The translations under genes and the position numbers were made by a program. Positions 24,880-33,977 of a DNA stretch of 46,347 nucleotides are shown here, piece after piece (positions within the stretch are counted from its first letter, which is position 1; each line of letters begins with the position of its first letter). The notes under the pieces are model-generated. The model saw only the letters and a list, made by a program, of their open reading frames with translations, had not been told where the DNA came from and searched no databases. The stretch lies in contig JASJAU010000039.1 in assembly GCA_030066855.1 (NCBI GenBank), positions 1 through 46,347 on the forward strand. The letters run 5' to 3'. Source of the DNA: Paracoccaceae bacterium. GTDB taxonomy: Bacteria > Pseudomonadota > Alphaproteobacteria > Rhodobacterales > Rhodobacteraceae.

Positions 24880-25385
24880 TCATTCGGGAAGGCAAGGCGG
24901 CGGACGCTGATCAGATCGCCGCGATCCTGAACCACTACATCCGCGAGACGACGGTCTCCTTCAAGACGCAAGAACAGACCGCCTCAGACATGGCGCGGAT
25001 GATCGAAAGCAATCAAGCGGTTTTCGTCTCCGAGCAGGACGGCCGGATCACGGGCTACGCGACTTACAACCAGTTCCGTAACGGGCCGGGATACGCGCGG
25101 ACGATGGAGCATTCTATCCTCCTTGCGCCCGGATCGCGTGGCGCGGGCCGGGGCCGGGCGCTGATGCGGGCGATAGAAGACCACGCGACCAACGCCGGCG
25201 TCGGCTCCCTCTGGGCCGGGGTCAGCGCCGAGAACCCTGAAGGCGTCGCCTTTCACGAAGCCCTTGGCTACGAGCATGTCGCGCGCCTGCCGAAAGTCGG
25301 GTTCAAGTTCGGCCGCTGGCTCGACCTCTACCTCATGCGCAAATGGCTGCAACCGGAGGGTGACGCCATGGATGCGAGCGACTAG
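24876..25385 (+). CDS. GNAT acetyltransferase, phosphinothricin-type
   Basis: A 169-residue GNAT protein: IREGKAADADQIAAILNHYIRETTVSFK, then the acyl-CoA P-loop GSRGAGRGRALM, and GVSAENPEGVAFHEALGYEHVARLPKVGFKFGRWLDLYLMRK. The HEALGY/GxKFGRWLD ending is typical of the phosphinothricin/methionine-sulfoximine acetyltransferase group. GTG start at 24876, overlapping the VOC gene by 4 bp (GTGA). Substrate specificity is not certain. Confidence 0.88.
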   Translation: MIIREGKAADADQIAAILNHYIRETTVSFKTQEQTASDMARMIESNQAVFVSEQDGRITGYATYNQFRNGPGYARTMEHSILLAPGSRGAGRGRALMRAIEDHATNAGVGSLWAGVSAENPEGVAFHEALGYEHVARLPKVGFKFGRWLDLYLMRKWLQPEGDAMDASD

Positions 25386-25395
25386 GGTCCGCCCC

Positions 25396-26079
25396 ATGTC
25401 CGTCTGGTCCCGCATTGCCGATGCCATCGCAGCGCTCCGCGCCGGCGAAAGCCTGACGGATGTTTTCGAGAAGCTCCGTACGCCTCCCGAGCGCTCCATC
25501 GCCTTCACCATCGCCGTGATCGCGCTGGGCGCCAAGATGGCCAAGGCCGACGGGCTCGTCACCCGCGACGAGGTGACGGCCTTTCGCGAGGTGTTCCACA
25601 TTCCAAAGAGCGAGGAGGACAACGCGGCGCGGTTGTTCAACCTGGCGCGGACCGATGTCGCCGGGTTCGAGGAGTACGCGAGCAGGATCGCGGCCATGTT
25701 CAATCAAGCCGACGGCGTCCTCTACGACCTGATGGAGGGGCTCTTTCACATCGCCATGGCCGATGGCGAGTATCATCCGAACGAGGACGATTTCCTGCAC
25801 GAAGTCGCGCTGATCTTCGGTCTGAGCGAGCGGGAGTTCCGTGCGATCCGCACCCGCTTCGTGCCGGACGCCCAGCCCGATCCTTGGGATGTGCTCGGTC
25901 TCGATCCCGAAGCCAGCTTGGACGACGCGCGATCCGCCTGGAGGCGTCTCGTCCGCGAGAGCCACCCGGACCAGATGATCGCGCGCGGCTTGCCGGAGGA
26001 GGCGCTCAAAATGGCCGAGAAGCGCATGGTTGCCATCAACCGCGCCTGGGAGGCGATCAGCGAGAGCCGCGGGGCATGA
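25396..26079 (+). CDS. TerB-DnaJ (DjlA-like) protein
   Basis: A 227-residue protein. The N-terminal two thirds are a TerB/DjlA helical domain (ALGAKMAKADGLVTRDEVTAFREVF, then GLFHIAMADGEYHPNEDDFLHEV) with the acidic D-G-x-x-x-x-E repeats; the last 60 residues are a J domain (DPWDVLGLDPEASLDDARSAWRRLVRESHPDQM) with the intact HPD that stimulates DnaK. Unlike E. coli DjlA it has no N-terminal membrane segment. It starts 10 bases after the GNAT gene and overlaps the next gene by 4 bp. Confidence 0.92.
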   Translation: MSVWSRIADAIAALRAGESLTDVFEKLRTPPERSIAFTIAVIALGAKMAKADGLVTRDEVTAFREVFHIPKSEEDNAARLFNLARTDVAGFEEYASRIAAMFNQADGVLYDLMEGLFHIAMADGEYHPNEDDFLHEVALIFGLSEREFRAIRTRFVPDAQPDPWDVLGLDPEASLDDARSAWRRLVRESHPDQMIARGLPEEALKMAEKRMVAINRAWEAISESRGA

Positions 26080-27071
26080 GGATCGCCACCTACAACGTCG
26101 AATGGTTCTCGAACCTGTTCGACGACCACGGCAACCTTCGGGATGACGGCGGATGGTCGGGCCGCCATGATGTGCGGCGACGGGATCAGATCGCGAGCCT
26201 CGCCATCGTCTTCACCGCGCTCGACGCCGACGCCATCATGATCATCGAGGCGCCCGACAGCCACCGACGCCGGTCTGGCGTGACGGCCCTCGAGACTTTC
26301 GCGGCGACCGTGGGCCTCCGGGCGCGGACCGCTGTTCAGGGTTTCATCAACGACACGCAGCAGGAGATCGCTTGCCTCTATGACCCGGACGTCCTGTCGA
26401 TGCGGCATGACCCGGTCGGCCAGCCGCGCTTCGACAGCGCTTATCGCATCGATCTCGATGTGGATTCCTCCCCGGAGAAAGTCGTCTGGTCGAAACCGCC
26501 GCTGGAGCTTCAGGTTGAGACCGCCGCCGGTGCCGCATTTCGCATGATCGGCGTGCACGCCAAGTCCAAGGCGCCACACGGCGCGCGGCGGCACGAGGAG
26601 ATGATGCGCATCGCCATTCAGAACCGCCGCAAACAGCTGGCCCAATGCATCTGGCTGCGCGAGCGGGTCGAGGACCATCTCGACAGGGGCGATCCGCTGA
26701 TCGTTCTAGGCGATTTCAATGACGGTCCGGGGCTGGACGAGTACGAGAAGCTCTTCGGGAGATCAGGCGTGGAGATCGTCTTGGGCGTCGATGAGGAGGC
26801 GCAACTCTACGATCCCCACGCCCAATCGATCATCCAACGACCTTTTGGCGCCATGCCGACCTCGGCCCGGTTCTGGTTGCCGGATCAGCGGCGCTATATC
26901 CAGACGCTTCTCGACTACATAATGGTCTCACCCGGCCTGCGCGAGAAGTGTCGTGACTGGCGCATCTGGCATCCCATCGATGACCCGGTCTGTTTCGAGA
27001 CGCCTGAGCTGAGACAGGCGCTTCTGACGGCCTCCGACCATTTCCCGGTCAGCATGAAGCTGGATCTCTGA
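26076..27071 (+). CDS. Endonuclease/exonuclease/phosphatase-fold hydrolase
   Basis: A 331-residue protein of the EEP (DNase I-like) fold. Key residues: MRIATYNVEWFSNLF with the metal-binding Asn, IIEAPDS with the catalytic Glu, GVHAKSKAP, LGDFNDGPG with Asp/Asn and the C-terminal SDHFPV with Asp-His. It has no signal peptide, so it is cytoplasmic; the substrate may be nucleic acid or a phosphoester. The ATG overlaps the DjlA-like stop (ATGA) and the ppx gene follows 1 base after. Confidence 0.88.
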   Translation: MRIATYNVEWFSNLFDDHGNLRDDGGWSGRHDVRRRDQIASLAIVFTALDADAIMIIEAPDSHRRRSGVTALETFAATVGLRARTAVQGFINDTQQEIACLYDPDVLSMRHDPVGQPRFDSAYRIDLDVDSSPEKVVWSKPPLELQVETAAGAAFRMIGVHAKSKAPHGARRHEEMMRIAIQNRRKQLAQCIWLRERVEDHLDRGDPLIVLGDFNDGPGLDEYEKLFGRSGVEIVLGVDEEAQLYDPHAQSIIQRPFGAMPTSARFWLPDQRRYIQTLLDYIMVSPGLREKCRDWRIWHPIDDPVCFETPELRQALLTASDHFPVSMKLDL

Positions 27072-27072
27072 C

Positions 27073-28686
27073 ATGTCCGGCGTTGACGCCGCCGCACCCT
27101 CAGGGCAAGGTCGCGACCGAACCTTTGGGGGGTCACGTATGGACGCGGGCGGGACCGCTGCGACCGAGGATTGGGGACCTTTCGGCCGACCGCTTTTCGA
27201 GGATCCGTCGGCGCGGGCGCTCAGCCGGGTTGGCGTGATCGATGTCGGCTCGAACTCGGTCCGCATGGTGATATTCGACGGCGCGGCGCGGAGCCCCGCG
27301 TATTTTTTTAATGAGAAAGTCATGGCGGGCCTTGGCGCGGGGATGGCCGAAACCGGCCGGTTGAATCCCGAAGGCAAGGTCCGGGCGATGGCGGCTTTGA
27401 AGCGGTTTCAGCTTCTCGCCAGCGCCATGGGAATCGCACCGCTGACGGCAGTCGCGACTGCTGCGGTGCGCGAGGCGGAGGACGGTCCCGCGTTCAGGGA
27501 GGATGTATGGCGCGAGACCGGCCTCCGCCTTTGGGTGATCGACGGAGAGGAGGAGGCGCGGCTGTCCGCCCAGGGCGTCCTTCTGGGCTGGCCCGGCGCC
27601 GAGGGTTTGGTCTGCGACATCGGCGGCTCGTCGATGGAACTCGCGGAATTGCGCGGGGGCCGGGTGGGGCGGAGGATCAGCGCCAAACTTGGTCCGCAGC
27701 GCCTGAAGACGATCAAAGGCGGCAAGAAGGGCGTTAAGGCTCACATCAAGGCCGAGGTCGCCAAACTTGCCGAGGTGATGGACCGCGAGCCCCGGCGGCT
27801 CTTTCTGGTCGGCGGCTCCTGGCGCGCGATCGCCCGGATCGACATGGGGCGGCGCGACTATCCGCTGGCGGTCTTGCACGAATACCGGATGTCGCGGAAG
27901 GACATCCAGCGCACGGTCGACCACATCGCCGTCACTGACCCTGAGGCGCTGAGGGCTGAGAACGGCCTGGGCGAGGCGCGGATCGCGTTGGTGCCCCTAG
28001 CCGCGCTTGTCCTGAAGGAACTCGTCCGCCAGTTCAAACCGAAGGAAATCGCGATCTCAAGCTATGGCATCCGCGAAGGGATGCTCTACGAGCAGATGCC
28101 TCAACGCTTGCGCGATCGTGATCCCTTGATCGAAGCCTGCCGGTTCGCCGAGCGCAAGGACGCCCGCATGCCCGGCTTCGGCAAGAGGCTCTACGACTTT
28201 GTTCTGCCGCTCTTCACAAGCCGGGGGGCGCTTGAGACCCGCATAATCAAGGCGGCCTGCCTGTTGCACGACGTGAGCTGGCGGGCGCATCCCGATTACC
28301 GGCACGAAGTCTGTTTCGATGAGGTCACGCGCGCGAATCTTGGCGGCATGACTCATCGCGAGCGCGTGCTCTTGGGCGTCGCGCTCTTGCACCGCTACAA
28401 GAATGTCCGGCAGGGCTCGCCCTTCGCGCAGCTTTTCGAGCTTTTGTCGGACGACGATCTGCGACAGGCCGAGGCGCTCGGAAAGGCGCTGCGCTTCGGC
28501 GCAATGCTCACTGCGTCCGAGAACGATACGATGGGCAGTCTCAAGTTCTTCCCGAAGCGGAAGGTCCTGGAGCTTCGACTCGCGGCCGGCACGCGGGCGC
28601 TCTTTGGCGAAGTCGCCGAGGCGCGACTGAAATCGCTGGCGCTCGCGCTGGGGGATGCTGAGATCGTGGTCAAAGGCCGGAGCTAA
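27073..28686 (+). CDS. ppx: Ppx/GppA phosphatase (exopolyphosphatase)
   Basis: A 537-residue protein. The N-terminal sugar-kinase/ASKHA fold has the P-loops GVIDVGSNSVRMVIFD and VCDIGGSSMELAEL; the C-terminal half is an HD-type helical domain (ACLLHDVSW). It splits terminal phosphate from polyphosphate or pppGpp. The first 48 residues before the fold are extra and not conserved-looking; an internal start at MDAGG (27139) is possible. It is the last gene of the five-gene operon. Confidence 0.92.
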   Translation: MSGVDAAAPSGQGRDRTFGGSRMDAGGTAATEDWGPFGRPLFEDPSARALSRVGVIDVGSNSVRMVIFDGAARSPAYFFNEKVMAGLGAGMAETGRLNPEGKVRAMAALKRFQLLASAMGIAPLTAVATAAVREAEDGPAFREDVWRETGLRLWVIDGEEEARLSAQGVLLGWPGAEGLVCDIGGSSMELAELRGGRVGRRISAKLGPQRLKTIKGGKKGVKAHIKAEVAKLAEVMDREPRRLFLVGGSWRAIARIDMGRRDYPLAVLHEYRMSRKDIQRTVDHIAVTDPEALRAENGLGEARIALVPLAALVLKELVRQFKPKEIAISSYGIREGMLYEQMPQRLRDRDPLIEACRFAERKDARMPGFGKRLYDFVLPLFTSRGALETRIIKAACLLHDVSWRAHPDYRHEVCFDEVTRANLGGMTHRERVLLGVALLHRYKNVRQGSPFAQLFELLSDDDLRQAEALGKALRFGAMLTASENDTMGSLKFFPKRKVLELRLAAGTRALFGEVAEARLKSLALALGDAEIVVKGRS

Positions 28687-28698
28687 GCAGGGCCTCAC

Positions 28699-28977
28699 CT
28701 ATAACTCGATTTCACCCTCCGGAATCTCCTCGCTCTCCTTTGGGTTCTTCCGCCGGATGATGATGTCGCCGTTGGGGAGCACCTCGGGCGGGTGGTAGGC
28801 GTCGAGATTGTCCAGAAGGTTGGAGAGGTCGTCCAGCGCGGGCTCCATCTCTTCCATCAACCCGCGCATGAAGAGCCGGAGCGCTTCGGCCATCAGGTCG
28901 GTGCCTTCCGGCTCGGATTCCTGCGCCTTCAGCGGAAGCGCCGTCAGGGCGACAACGAGGATCAACGCGTAACGCAT
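28699..28977 (-). CDS. Small exported protein, conserved type, unknown function
   Basis: A 92-residue protein with a signal peptide (MRYALILVVALTALPLKA, cleavage after residue 18). The mature part is highly acidic with two helices (LMAEALRLFMRGLMEEMEPALDDLSNLLDNL) and the ending NGDIIIRRKNP. I recognise it only as a small periplasmic protein common in this family of bacteria. It is convergent with ppx (12 bases between stops). Confidence 0.7.
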   Translation of the reverse strand: MRYALILVVALTALPLKAQESEPEGTDLMAEALRLFMRGLMEEMEPALDDLSNLLDNLDAYHPPEVLPNGDIIIRRKNPKESEEIPEGEIEL

Positions 28978-29025
28978 GGCGGCAGTCTACCACGAATGCC
29001 CGGAGAATCCGAACAGGCGGCGGCC

Positions 29026-30687
29026 TCAGGCCGCGAAGCCGAGTTTGTAGGGATGAATCTCGAAGGTCAGATGCATCTCGTTGCCCACCAGCCCCGGTCT
29101 TGAATGACGGAAGAGAGAGCGCCAGTAGGGCTGGATCGCCACGCCGTCATTCTGGATGAGCTTCTGCATCTCGCGCATCACCTCGCGCCGCGCGTCCGCG
29201 TCCGCGATTCCGAGCGCCTGGGTGAGCAGCGCGTCGAAATCCTCATTCGCCCATCCGAACTCGTTCCAGACTTCCCCCGAACGATAGGCAAGAGCGTGGA
29301 TTTGCACGCCAAGCGGACGGTGGTTCCAGTTTGTCGTGCTGTAAGGGAAGGTGTTCCAATCCGCCTGATACATCGCGAGCGGCAGGACGGTCCTTTTAAC
29401 CTGGAATCCTGCATCGCGCAGCTGCGCCGCCACCGCGTCGGCGGTGTTCTTGCGCCAGTCATCATCCACCGACACCAGCTCGTGCTCGTAATCGGCCATC
29501 CCCGCCTCGGCCATCAACGCCCGCGCCGCCGCAGGGTCGGGCGCTTCCAGCGGCAGTTCGGCGTACTCCGGATGCACGGGCGCAACGTGGTGGTTCTCCG
29601 CTGGAACGCCCCGGTTACCATAACCGAGCTCCAGGCAGATCGCGTTGTCGCATGCGAGTTGCAGCGCCTTGCGAACGCGGCGGTCGGCATAGGGCCGAAT
29701 GCCTTCCACCTCCGCCAGTTGGTTGGGCCGCACTACGATCGTGGCGGCTGTCAGAACCTCTGACTTCTCGAAGCCGAGCTCATCCATGATGCTCACAAAC
29801 TCGCCGACCGACTCGTAGAGCATGTCGACCTCACCGGTCTCGAGCGCTTCCAGATGCGCTGCCGGATCGGTGCCATAGTCGATGTATTCGATCGTATCGA
29901 GCGGCGGCTCCCCGAATACGGACGCGCCCCACCAGGCGAAGCTGGCGTTCTTCGTCAGCAAGCAGCGGGCGCCCAACGCCCATTCGCTGATCAGGAAGGG
30001 CCCGGTCCCCACCGCGTTCAGGACATCGCTCGGGTCGAAGGATGCATGCGTGATCGCAGCAGGGTAGTCGGCCATGCCGGCGATCAGCGAAATGTCGGGA
30101 TGCGGGAGGTTGAGCGCCACGGTGAGCGGATCGACAATCTCGACCGCGCCGGTCCGGGCCTGGCCGGTCTCCGGGTCGACTAATGTGGCGAACCGTCCGG
30201 CCATGGAATTCGACGGAAAGGTCTTGTCGCACCAGCCGATGATGTTGCGGGACACGTCTTCAGCGGTGAATTCGTCGCCGTTGTTCCATTTGACGCCGGG
30301 CCGAACCCTCAAGGTATAGCGGAGCGCATCCTCACTGATCTCCCAGCCTTCCAGAAGCATGCCACGGAACGTCCCGTCGTTCTGATACTCGACCAGGTAT
30401 TCCAGCGTTCCCCGGGCGAGGTTGCCCACCGGGCTCCACTCCCAGGCGCGGGGATCGCCCAGCTCGCGGACGTCCATCTGTACGCGCAGGGCGCCGCCCA
30501 ACTGCGCGTGGCCCGTCGCCCGCGCAGGCGCGGTCGCGCCGATCAGGCCATAAGCCGCCCCAGCGGAGATGCCGAGCGATGTGGCGCGGGCGAGGAACTC
30601 ACGGCGGCTGATCTTGCCGTCCCGATAGTCGTCCGCCTCTGTCAGGGCCGTTGGGTGCGTTTCTCGACGTGCGTCTTTTGCCTTCAT
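29026..30687 (-). CDS. Tat-exported ABC substrate-binding protein, family 5 (peptide/nickel type)
   Basis: About 553 residues. The N-terminus has a twin-arginine signal (ISRREFLARATSLGISAGAA), then a family-5 solute-binding fold: LEGWEISEDALRYTLRVRPGVKWNNGDEFTAEDV, GTGPFLISEWALG, and the C-terminal NDGVAIQPYWRSLF. Family members bind di/oligopeptides, opines, sugars or nickel. No permease or ATPase gene is next to it, so it is an orphan or works with a distant transporter. Three in-frame ATGs (30765, 30723, 30687) exist; 30687 gives the shortest n-region before the RR motif. An AraC gene lies upstream in the same direction. Confidence 0.85.
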   Translation of the reverse strand: MKAKDARRETHPTALTEADDYRDGKISRREFLARATSLGISAGAAYGLIGATAPARATGHAQLGGALRVQMDVRELGDPRAWEWSPVGNLARGTLEYLVEYQNDGTFRGMLLEGWEISEDALRYTLRVRPGVKWNNGDEFTAEDVSRNIIGWCDKTFPSNSMAGRFATLVDPETGQARTGAVEIVDPLTVALNLPHPDISLIAGMADYPAAITHASFDPSDVLNAVGTGPFLISEWALGARCLLTKNASFAWWGASVFGEPPLDTIEYIDYGTDPAAHLEALETGEVDMLYESVGEFVSIMDELGFEKSEVLTAATIVVRPNQLAEVEGIRPYADRRVRKALQLACDNAICLELGYGNRGVPAENHHVAPVHPEYAELPLEAPDPAAARALMAEAGMADYEHELVSVDDDWRKNTADAVAAQLRDAGFQVKRTVLPLAMYQADWNTFPYSTTNWNHRPLGVQIHALAYRSGEVWNEFGWANEDFDALLTQALGIADADARREVMREMQKLIQNDGVAIQPYWRSLFRHSRPGLVGNEMHLTFEIHPYKLGFAA

Positions 30688-30838
30688 CGGCGCGCGCGCC
30701 CTTCCCGATCTGTTGTCATGCATAGCTTCGGCCCGCACTTCCACATGCGCGGCCGTGTCCGTCAATCAGCCGGAGCTTGGTCTTGCTTCACACTATGGAG
30801 AGCCGCGCGTCGGATTGCCAGCGGATGCGCCGCAAATC

Positions 30839-31687
30839 CTATCGAGCCTGACGGAATTCCGTCGGACTCTGCCCGGATGCCGCCCGGAAGGCGCGCGTGA
30901 AATACGCCGGCGAGCTGAAACCTGTCCGCTTCGCGATCGTGCTGATAGGTAACGACGTGTCGCTCAACATGCGGCAGGCTTCGAAATGACGCCGGTCGTT
31001 CAGGATCTTCAACGCCGGCCGGCCGCTATGTTGCCGGCATACACGGCTGAGATGCGTGGGGGTGACGCCAAGGCGGTCGGCAAAATGGGTTATGCCAACC
31101 GGTCTTTGGAACTCCCGCTCCACGAGCGCGGTGAAGGCTTCGGTCAGTTGCCGCCCCGAGGGGTTGCCGCCCGATTGCAGCCGCGCGTTCACCTGGGTCT
31201 CGCTGATCCGCGCGAACCAGACCGCGAGCAAGCCGGCCTGGAGCGACGCTGCTTCGTCCGAGAAAGGGGCGTCGGACTGGCACTCCCGGTCCAGCGCATC
31301 GATCAAACCCGTCAGCTCGCGCTGCAGCCGAACCTCGCGCAGGCGCAGGTGGAGCGGCTCCGACGGCCAGCGATGGCTTTCACCGACAGGCAGGAGAACG
31401 ACGCTGCCAAGGACCGGCGCCGAGGAGGTGAAGCCGTGCATCGTGCCGGCGGGCAGGAAAACCGCGTTGTGCGCCCCGTATCCCCCCGATTGCCCCGCGA
31501 CGGTCAACCGGCCCTGACCCCGCGTGAACCAGATCAGCGACGGGCGGCTGTAGCTGCGCATCGCTTCGGTGCGCCAGGGGGCGCCTTTTGAGATGCGGGT
31601 GATCGACAGCACTTCGGGCGGCTGCGGCACCGGAATGGCGCCGTCCGCGTTCGGCTGCGGAAGCAGCGTCAGGCGTTGCACTGTCAT
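30839..31687 (-). CDS. AraC-family transcriptional regulator
   Basis: A 282-residue regulator. N-terminal AraC-type cupin sensor (LIWFTRGQGRLTVAG, AVFLPAGTMHGF) and a C-terminal pair of helix-turn-helices (GITHFADRLGVTPTHLSRVCRQHSGRPALKIL and ISTIAKRTGFSSPAYFTRAFRAASGQSPTEFR). Same direction as the orphan binding protein 150 bp downstream, divergent from the GST-like gene; either could be its target. The ATG at 31687 (MTVQRLTLLP) is preferred to one at 31705. Confidence 0.92.
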   Translation of the reverse strand: MTVQRLTLLPQPNADGAIPVPQPPEVLSITRISKGAPWRTEAMRSYSRPSLIWFTRGQGRLTVAGQSGGYGAHNAVFLPAGTMHGFTSSAPVLGSVVLLPVGESHRWPSEPLHLRLREVRLQRELTGLIDALDRECQSDAPFSDEAASLQAGLLAVWFARISETQVNARLQSGGNPSGRQLTEAFTALVEREFQRPVGITHFADRLGVTPTHLSRVCRQHSGRPALKILNDRRHFEACRMLSDTSLPISTIAKRTGFSSPAYFTRAFRAASGQSPTEFRQAR

Positions 31688-31853
31688 TTCGATCCGACCC
31701 CCCACAGGCAGAACAGCGCGAGAGTGGCAGGGGCGGCGAGAGGCGTCAACTCTTGCAGGCTCGAGCGCCCGTTCCGCCTAGGAAAGTGCGACATTCCCAT
31801 GGCGGTTTCGGCTGGTCGGCCTAGGGTTGGAGGAAACAACCCGCGAGGATCCG

Positions 31854-32645
31854 TTGCCCTATCGCATCCACCACATCCCGGTCTGCCCGTTCAGCCAGCG
31901 CGTAGAGATATTGCTTGCGCTGAAGGGCCTGTCGGACACGATTGAGTTTTCGGTTGTCGACATCACCAAGCCGCGCGACCCGCGGCTATTGGAGCTGTCG
32001 CGTGGCACCACGGCGCTGCCCGTGATGGAGGTGCCGGGCAAGACGCCCTTGAAGGAGAGCCGCGTAATCCTCCGGTTCGTCGAGCAGACGTTCGGCGAGC
32101 GGCCCGTGGCGCGGCAGGATCCGCACGAGCACGCATTGGAGAACCTCATCGTCCAGCGCGAGGGCCCTTTGGGCATGGCGGGCTACAGTTATGTCATGAA
32201 CCAGGATCCCGACCGGCGGGGCGAATATCGCGACGGGATGCTGGCCGAGTACCGGGCGCTAGGTGACATCCTTGTCAATTACGCGCCGGGGGACGTGTTC
32301 TTCTTCGATGAATTCGGCTGGGTGGAGACGGTATTCACGCCGTTCTTCATGCGGTTCTGGTTTCTGGAGTACTACGAGGGTTTCGATCTGCCGGAGACCG
32401 AAGCTTTCGCGCGTGTAAAGAAATGGCGCGACGCCTGCCTCGCCCATCCCGCCGCGCAGCAGGTCAGCTACGATCAGATCGTCAAGCTCTACTATGATTA
32501 CGCTAAGGGCGCGGGCAACGGCGCGCTCGTCGAGGGGCGGACGCGGTCATCGTTCGTTTTCGACCCGCACTGGCGGCACCGGCCAATGCCGCCGGCCGAC
32601 AAATACGGTGTGTCGGCGACAGACGAAGAGCTGGGGCTAATCTAG
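31854..32645 (+). CDS. Glutathione S-transferase-family protein
   Basis: About 263 residues. N-terminal thioredoxin-like domain with CPFSQRVEILLALKGL (active-site cysteine, like omega/DHAR-type transferases), TTALPVME (cis-Pro) and LKESRVILRFVEQTFG (glutathione-binding Glu-Ser). The helical C-terminal domain continues to residue 210, and a tail of about 45 residues (RTRSSFVFDPHWRHRPMP) is longer than usual. No ATG; TTG at 31854 with GAGG at 31845-31848 is chosen, TTG at 31827 is the alternative. Its stop interleaves with that of the convergent glutamine synthetase-family gene. Confidence 0.82.
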   Translation: MPYRIHHIPVCPFSQRVEILLALKGLSDTIEFSVVDITKPRDPRLLELSRGTTALPVMEVPGKTPLKESRVILRFVEQTFGERPVARQDPHEHALENLIVQREGPLGMAGYSYVMNQDPDRRGEYRDGMLAEYRALGDILVNYAPGDVFFFDEFGWVETVFTPFFMRFWFLEYYEGFDLPETEAFARVKKWRDACLAHPAAQQVSYDQIVKLYYDYAKGAGNGALVEGRTRSSFVFDPHWRHRPMPPADKYGVSATDEELGLI

Positions 32646-33973
32646 AGCGCGCCTGCGTATAGGCGGAGCCGCTCGGTTGCGGAGAGCTTCTCGATATCCC
32701 GCATCTCCTGCCGCTTGGTCAGAACGAAGTTCCGGACGAGCTCTGCGGGCAGGACCCGCGCGATCGCCTTGCTCTGCTCAAAGAGAGCGACAGCGCGGTC
32801 CCACGCATCAGGCAGGGTCTCCAGCCCGGCGGCATAGGCATTGCCCTCCAGTGGCGCGGGCGGCGTCACGCCGTCGTCGATCCCGTTCATCGCGGCACCG
32901 AGGACAACGGCCAGCATCAGGTAGGGGTTCGTGTCGCCGCCCGCCACGCGGTGCTCGATCCGGCGGGCCGCCGGGCTTCCGCCGGGAATGCGCAGCGCGA
33001 CCGTCCGGTTCTCATACCCCCAACCGATGCCCGTCGGCGCGTGGTTGCCGGGGACGAGCCGGGCGTAGCTGTTCGCGTGGGGCGCGAATACGAGGGTCGA
33101 GTCGCGCATCGCGTCGAGGCATCCGGCCACAGCCGACTGGAGGAGAGCCGTCCCCTCCTCGCCCCCATTGTCGAAGACGTTCCGCCCGGTCTCGTCCAGC
33201 ACCGAGAAGTGAACATGCATTCCCGTCCCGGCCTGATCGGCGTAGGGCTTGGTCATGAAGGTCGCCGCGAACCCGTGCTTCCGCGCCAGCCCCTTGATCA
33301 GCAGTTTGAAGAGCCAGGTGTCGTCCGCCGCCTTCATCGCTGGGCCGTGGGCCAGGCTGATTTCGAACTGACCCAGCCCGGACTCGGAACTGGCGGCATC
33401 CGCCGGGATCTCCATCGCCTCGCAGGCCTGATAGAGTTCACTGAAGAAGGTGTCGAACCGGTCGAGCGCCCGGATCGACAGCACCTCGCCGCCGGTCGGG
33501 CGGAGGCCCGAGGTCGGATTGACTACGGGGAGCAGCTCATCGCCGCTGTCGTCGATCAGGTAGAATTCCAGCTCTGTCGCCGCGATGACGCGCCATCCCC
33601 GCGCGTCGTAGCGACCCAGCACCGATCCGAGCGCATGTCGGGGGTCGCCCGCAAACGGCGCGCCGCTCTCATCGTGAATGCACATCGGAAGCATCGCCGA
33701 TGGCGTCTCGAGCCAAGGCCGGGCGACGAAGCCGCGCTCGGTCGGGCGAAGGAGGCCGTCCTGATCGCCTGTCTCGAAAAGCAGCGGACTGTCCTCAATA
33801 TCATGCCCCCAGATGTCCACGTTTAAGGCGGAAAGCGGCATCCGCGCGCCGCCTTCCAGCGCCTTTTTGGCGAATGCGACCGGCGCCCGCTTGCCGCGCG
33901 GAAGGCCATTCAGGTCGCAGACCGCCGTGACGATGTTCTGAACCTCGGGGTGCTTCTCGAGCCAATCGTCCAT
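32642..33973 (-). CDS. Glutamine synthetase-family ligase (gamma-glutamylamine synthetase-like)
   Basis: A 443-residue protein with the glutamine synthetase catalytic core: AATELEFYLID, GLGQFEISLAHG, GTGMHVHFSVLD, NHAPTGIGWGYENRTVALRIPGG and DTNPYLMLAVVLG. The divergent N-terminus and the absence of the adenylylation loop point to the GlnT/PuuA branch, which joins glutamate to amines such as putrescine or ethanolamine. It starts 4 bases after the second permease of an ABC operon, so it probably acts on the imported compound. Specific substrate unknown. Confidence 0.88.
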   Translation of the reverse strand: MDDWLEKHPEVQNIVTAVCDLNGLPRGKRAPVAFAKKALEGGARMPLSALNVDIWGHDIEDSPLLFETGDQDGLLRPTERGFVARPWLETPSAMLPMCIHDESGAPFAGDPRHALGSVLGRYDARGWRVIAATELEFYLIDDSGDELLPVVNPTSGLRPTGGEVLSIRALDRFDTFFSELYQACEAMEIPADAASSESGLGQFEISLAHGPAMKAADDTWLFKLLIKGLARKHGFAATFMTKPYADQAGTGMHVHFSVLDETGRNVFDNGGEEGTALLQSAVAGCLDAMRDSTLVFAPHANSYARLVPGNHAPTGIGWGYENRTVALRIPGGSPAARRIEHRVAGGDTNPYLMLAVVLGAAMNGIDDGVTPPAPLEGNAYAAGLETLPDAWDRAVALFEQSKAIARVLPAELVRNFVLTKRQEMRDIEKLSATERLRLYAGAL

Positions 33974-33977
33974 AAGG

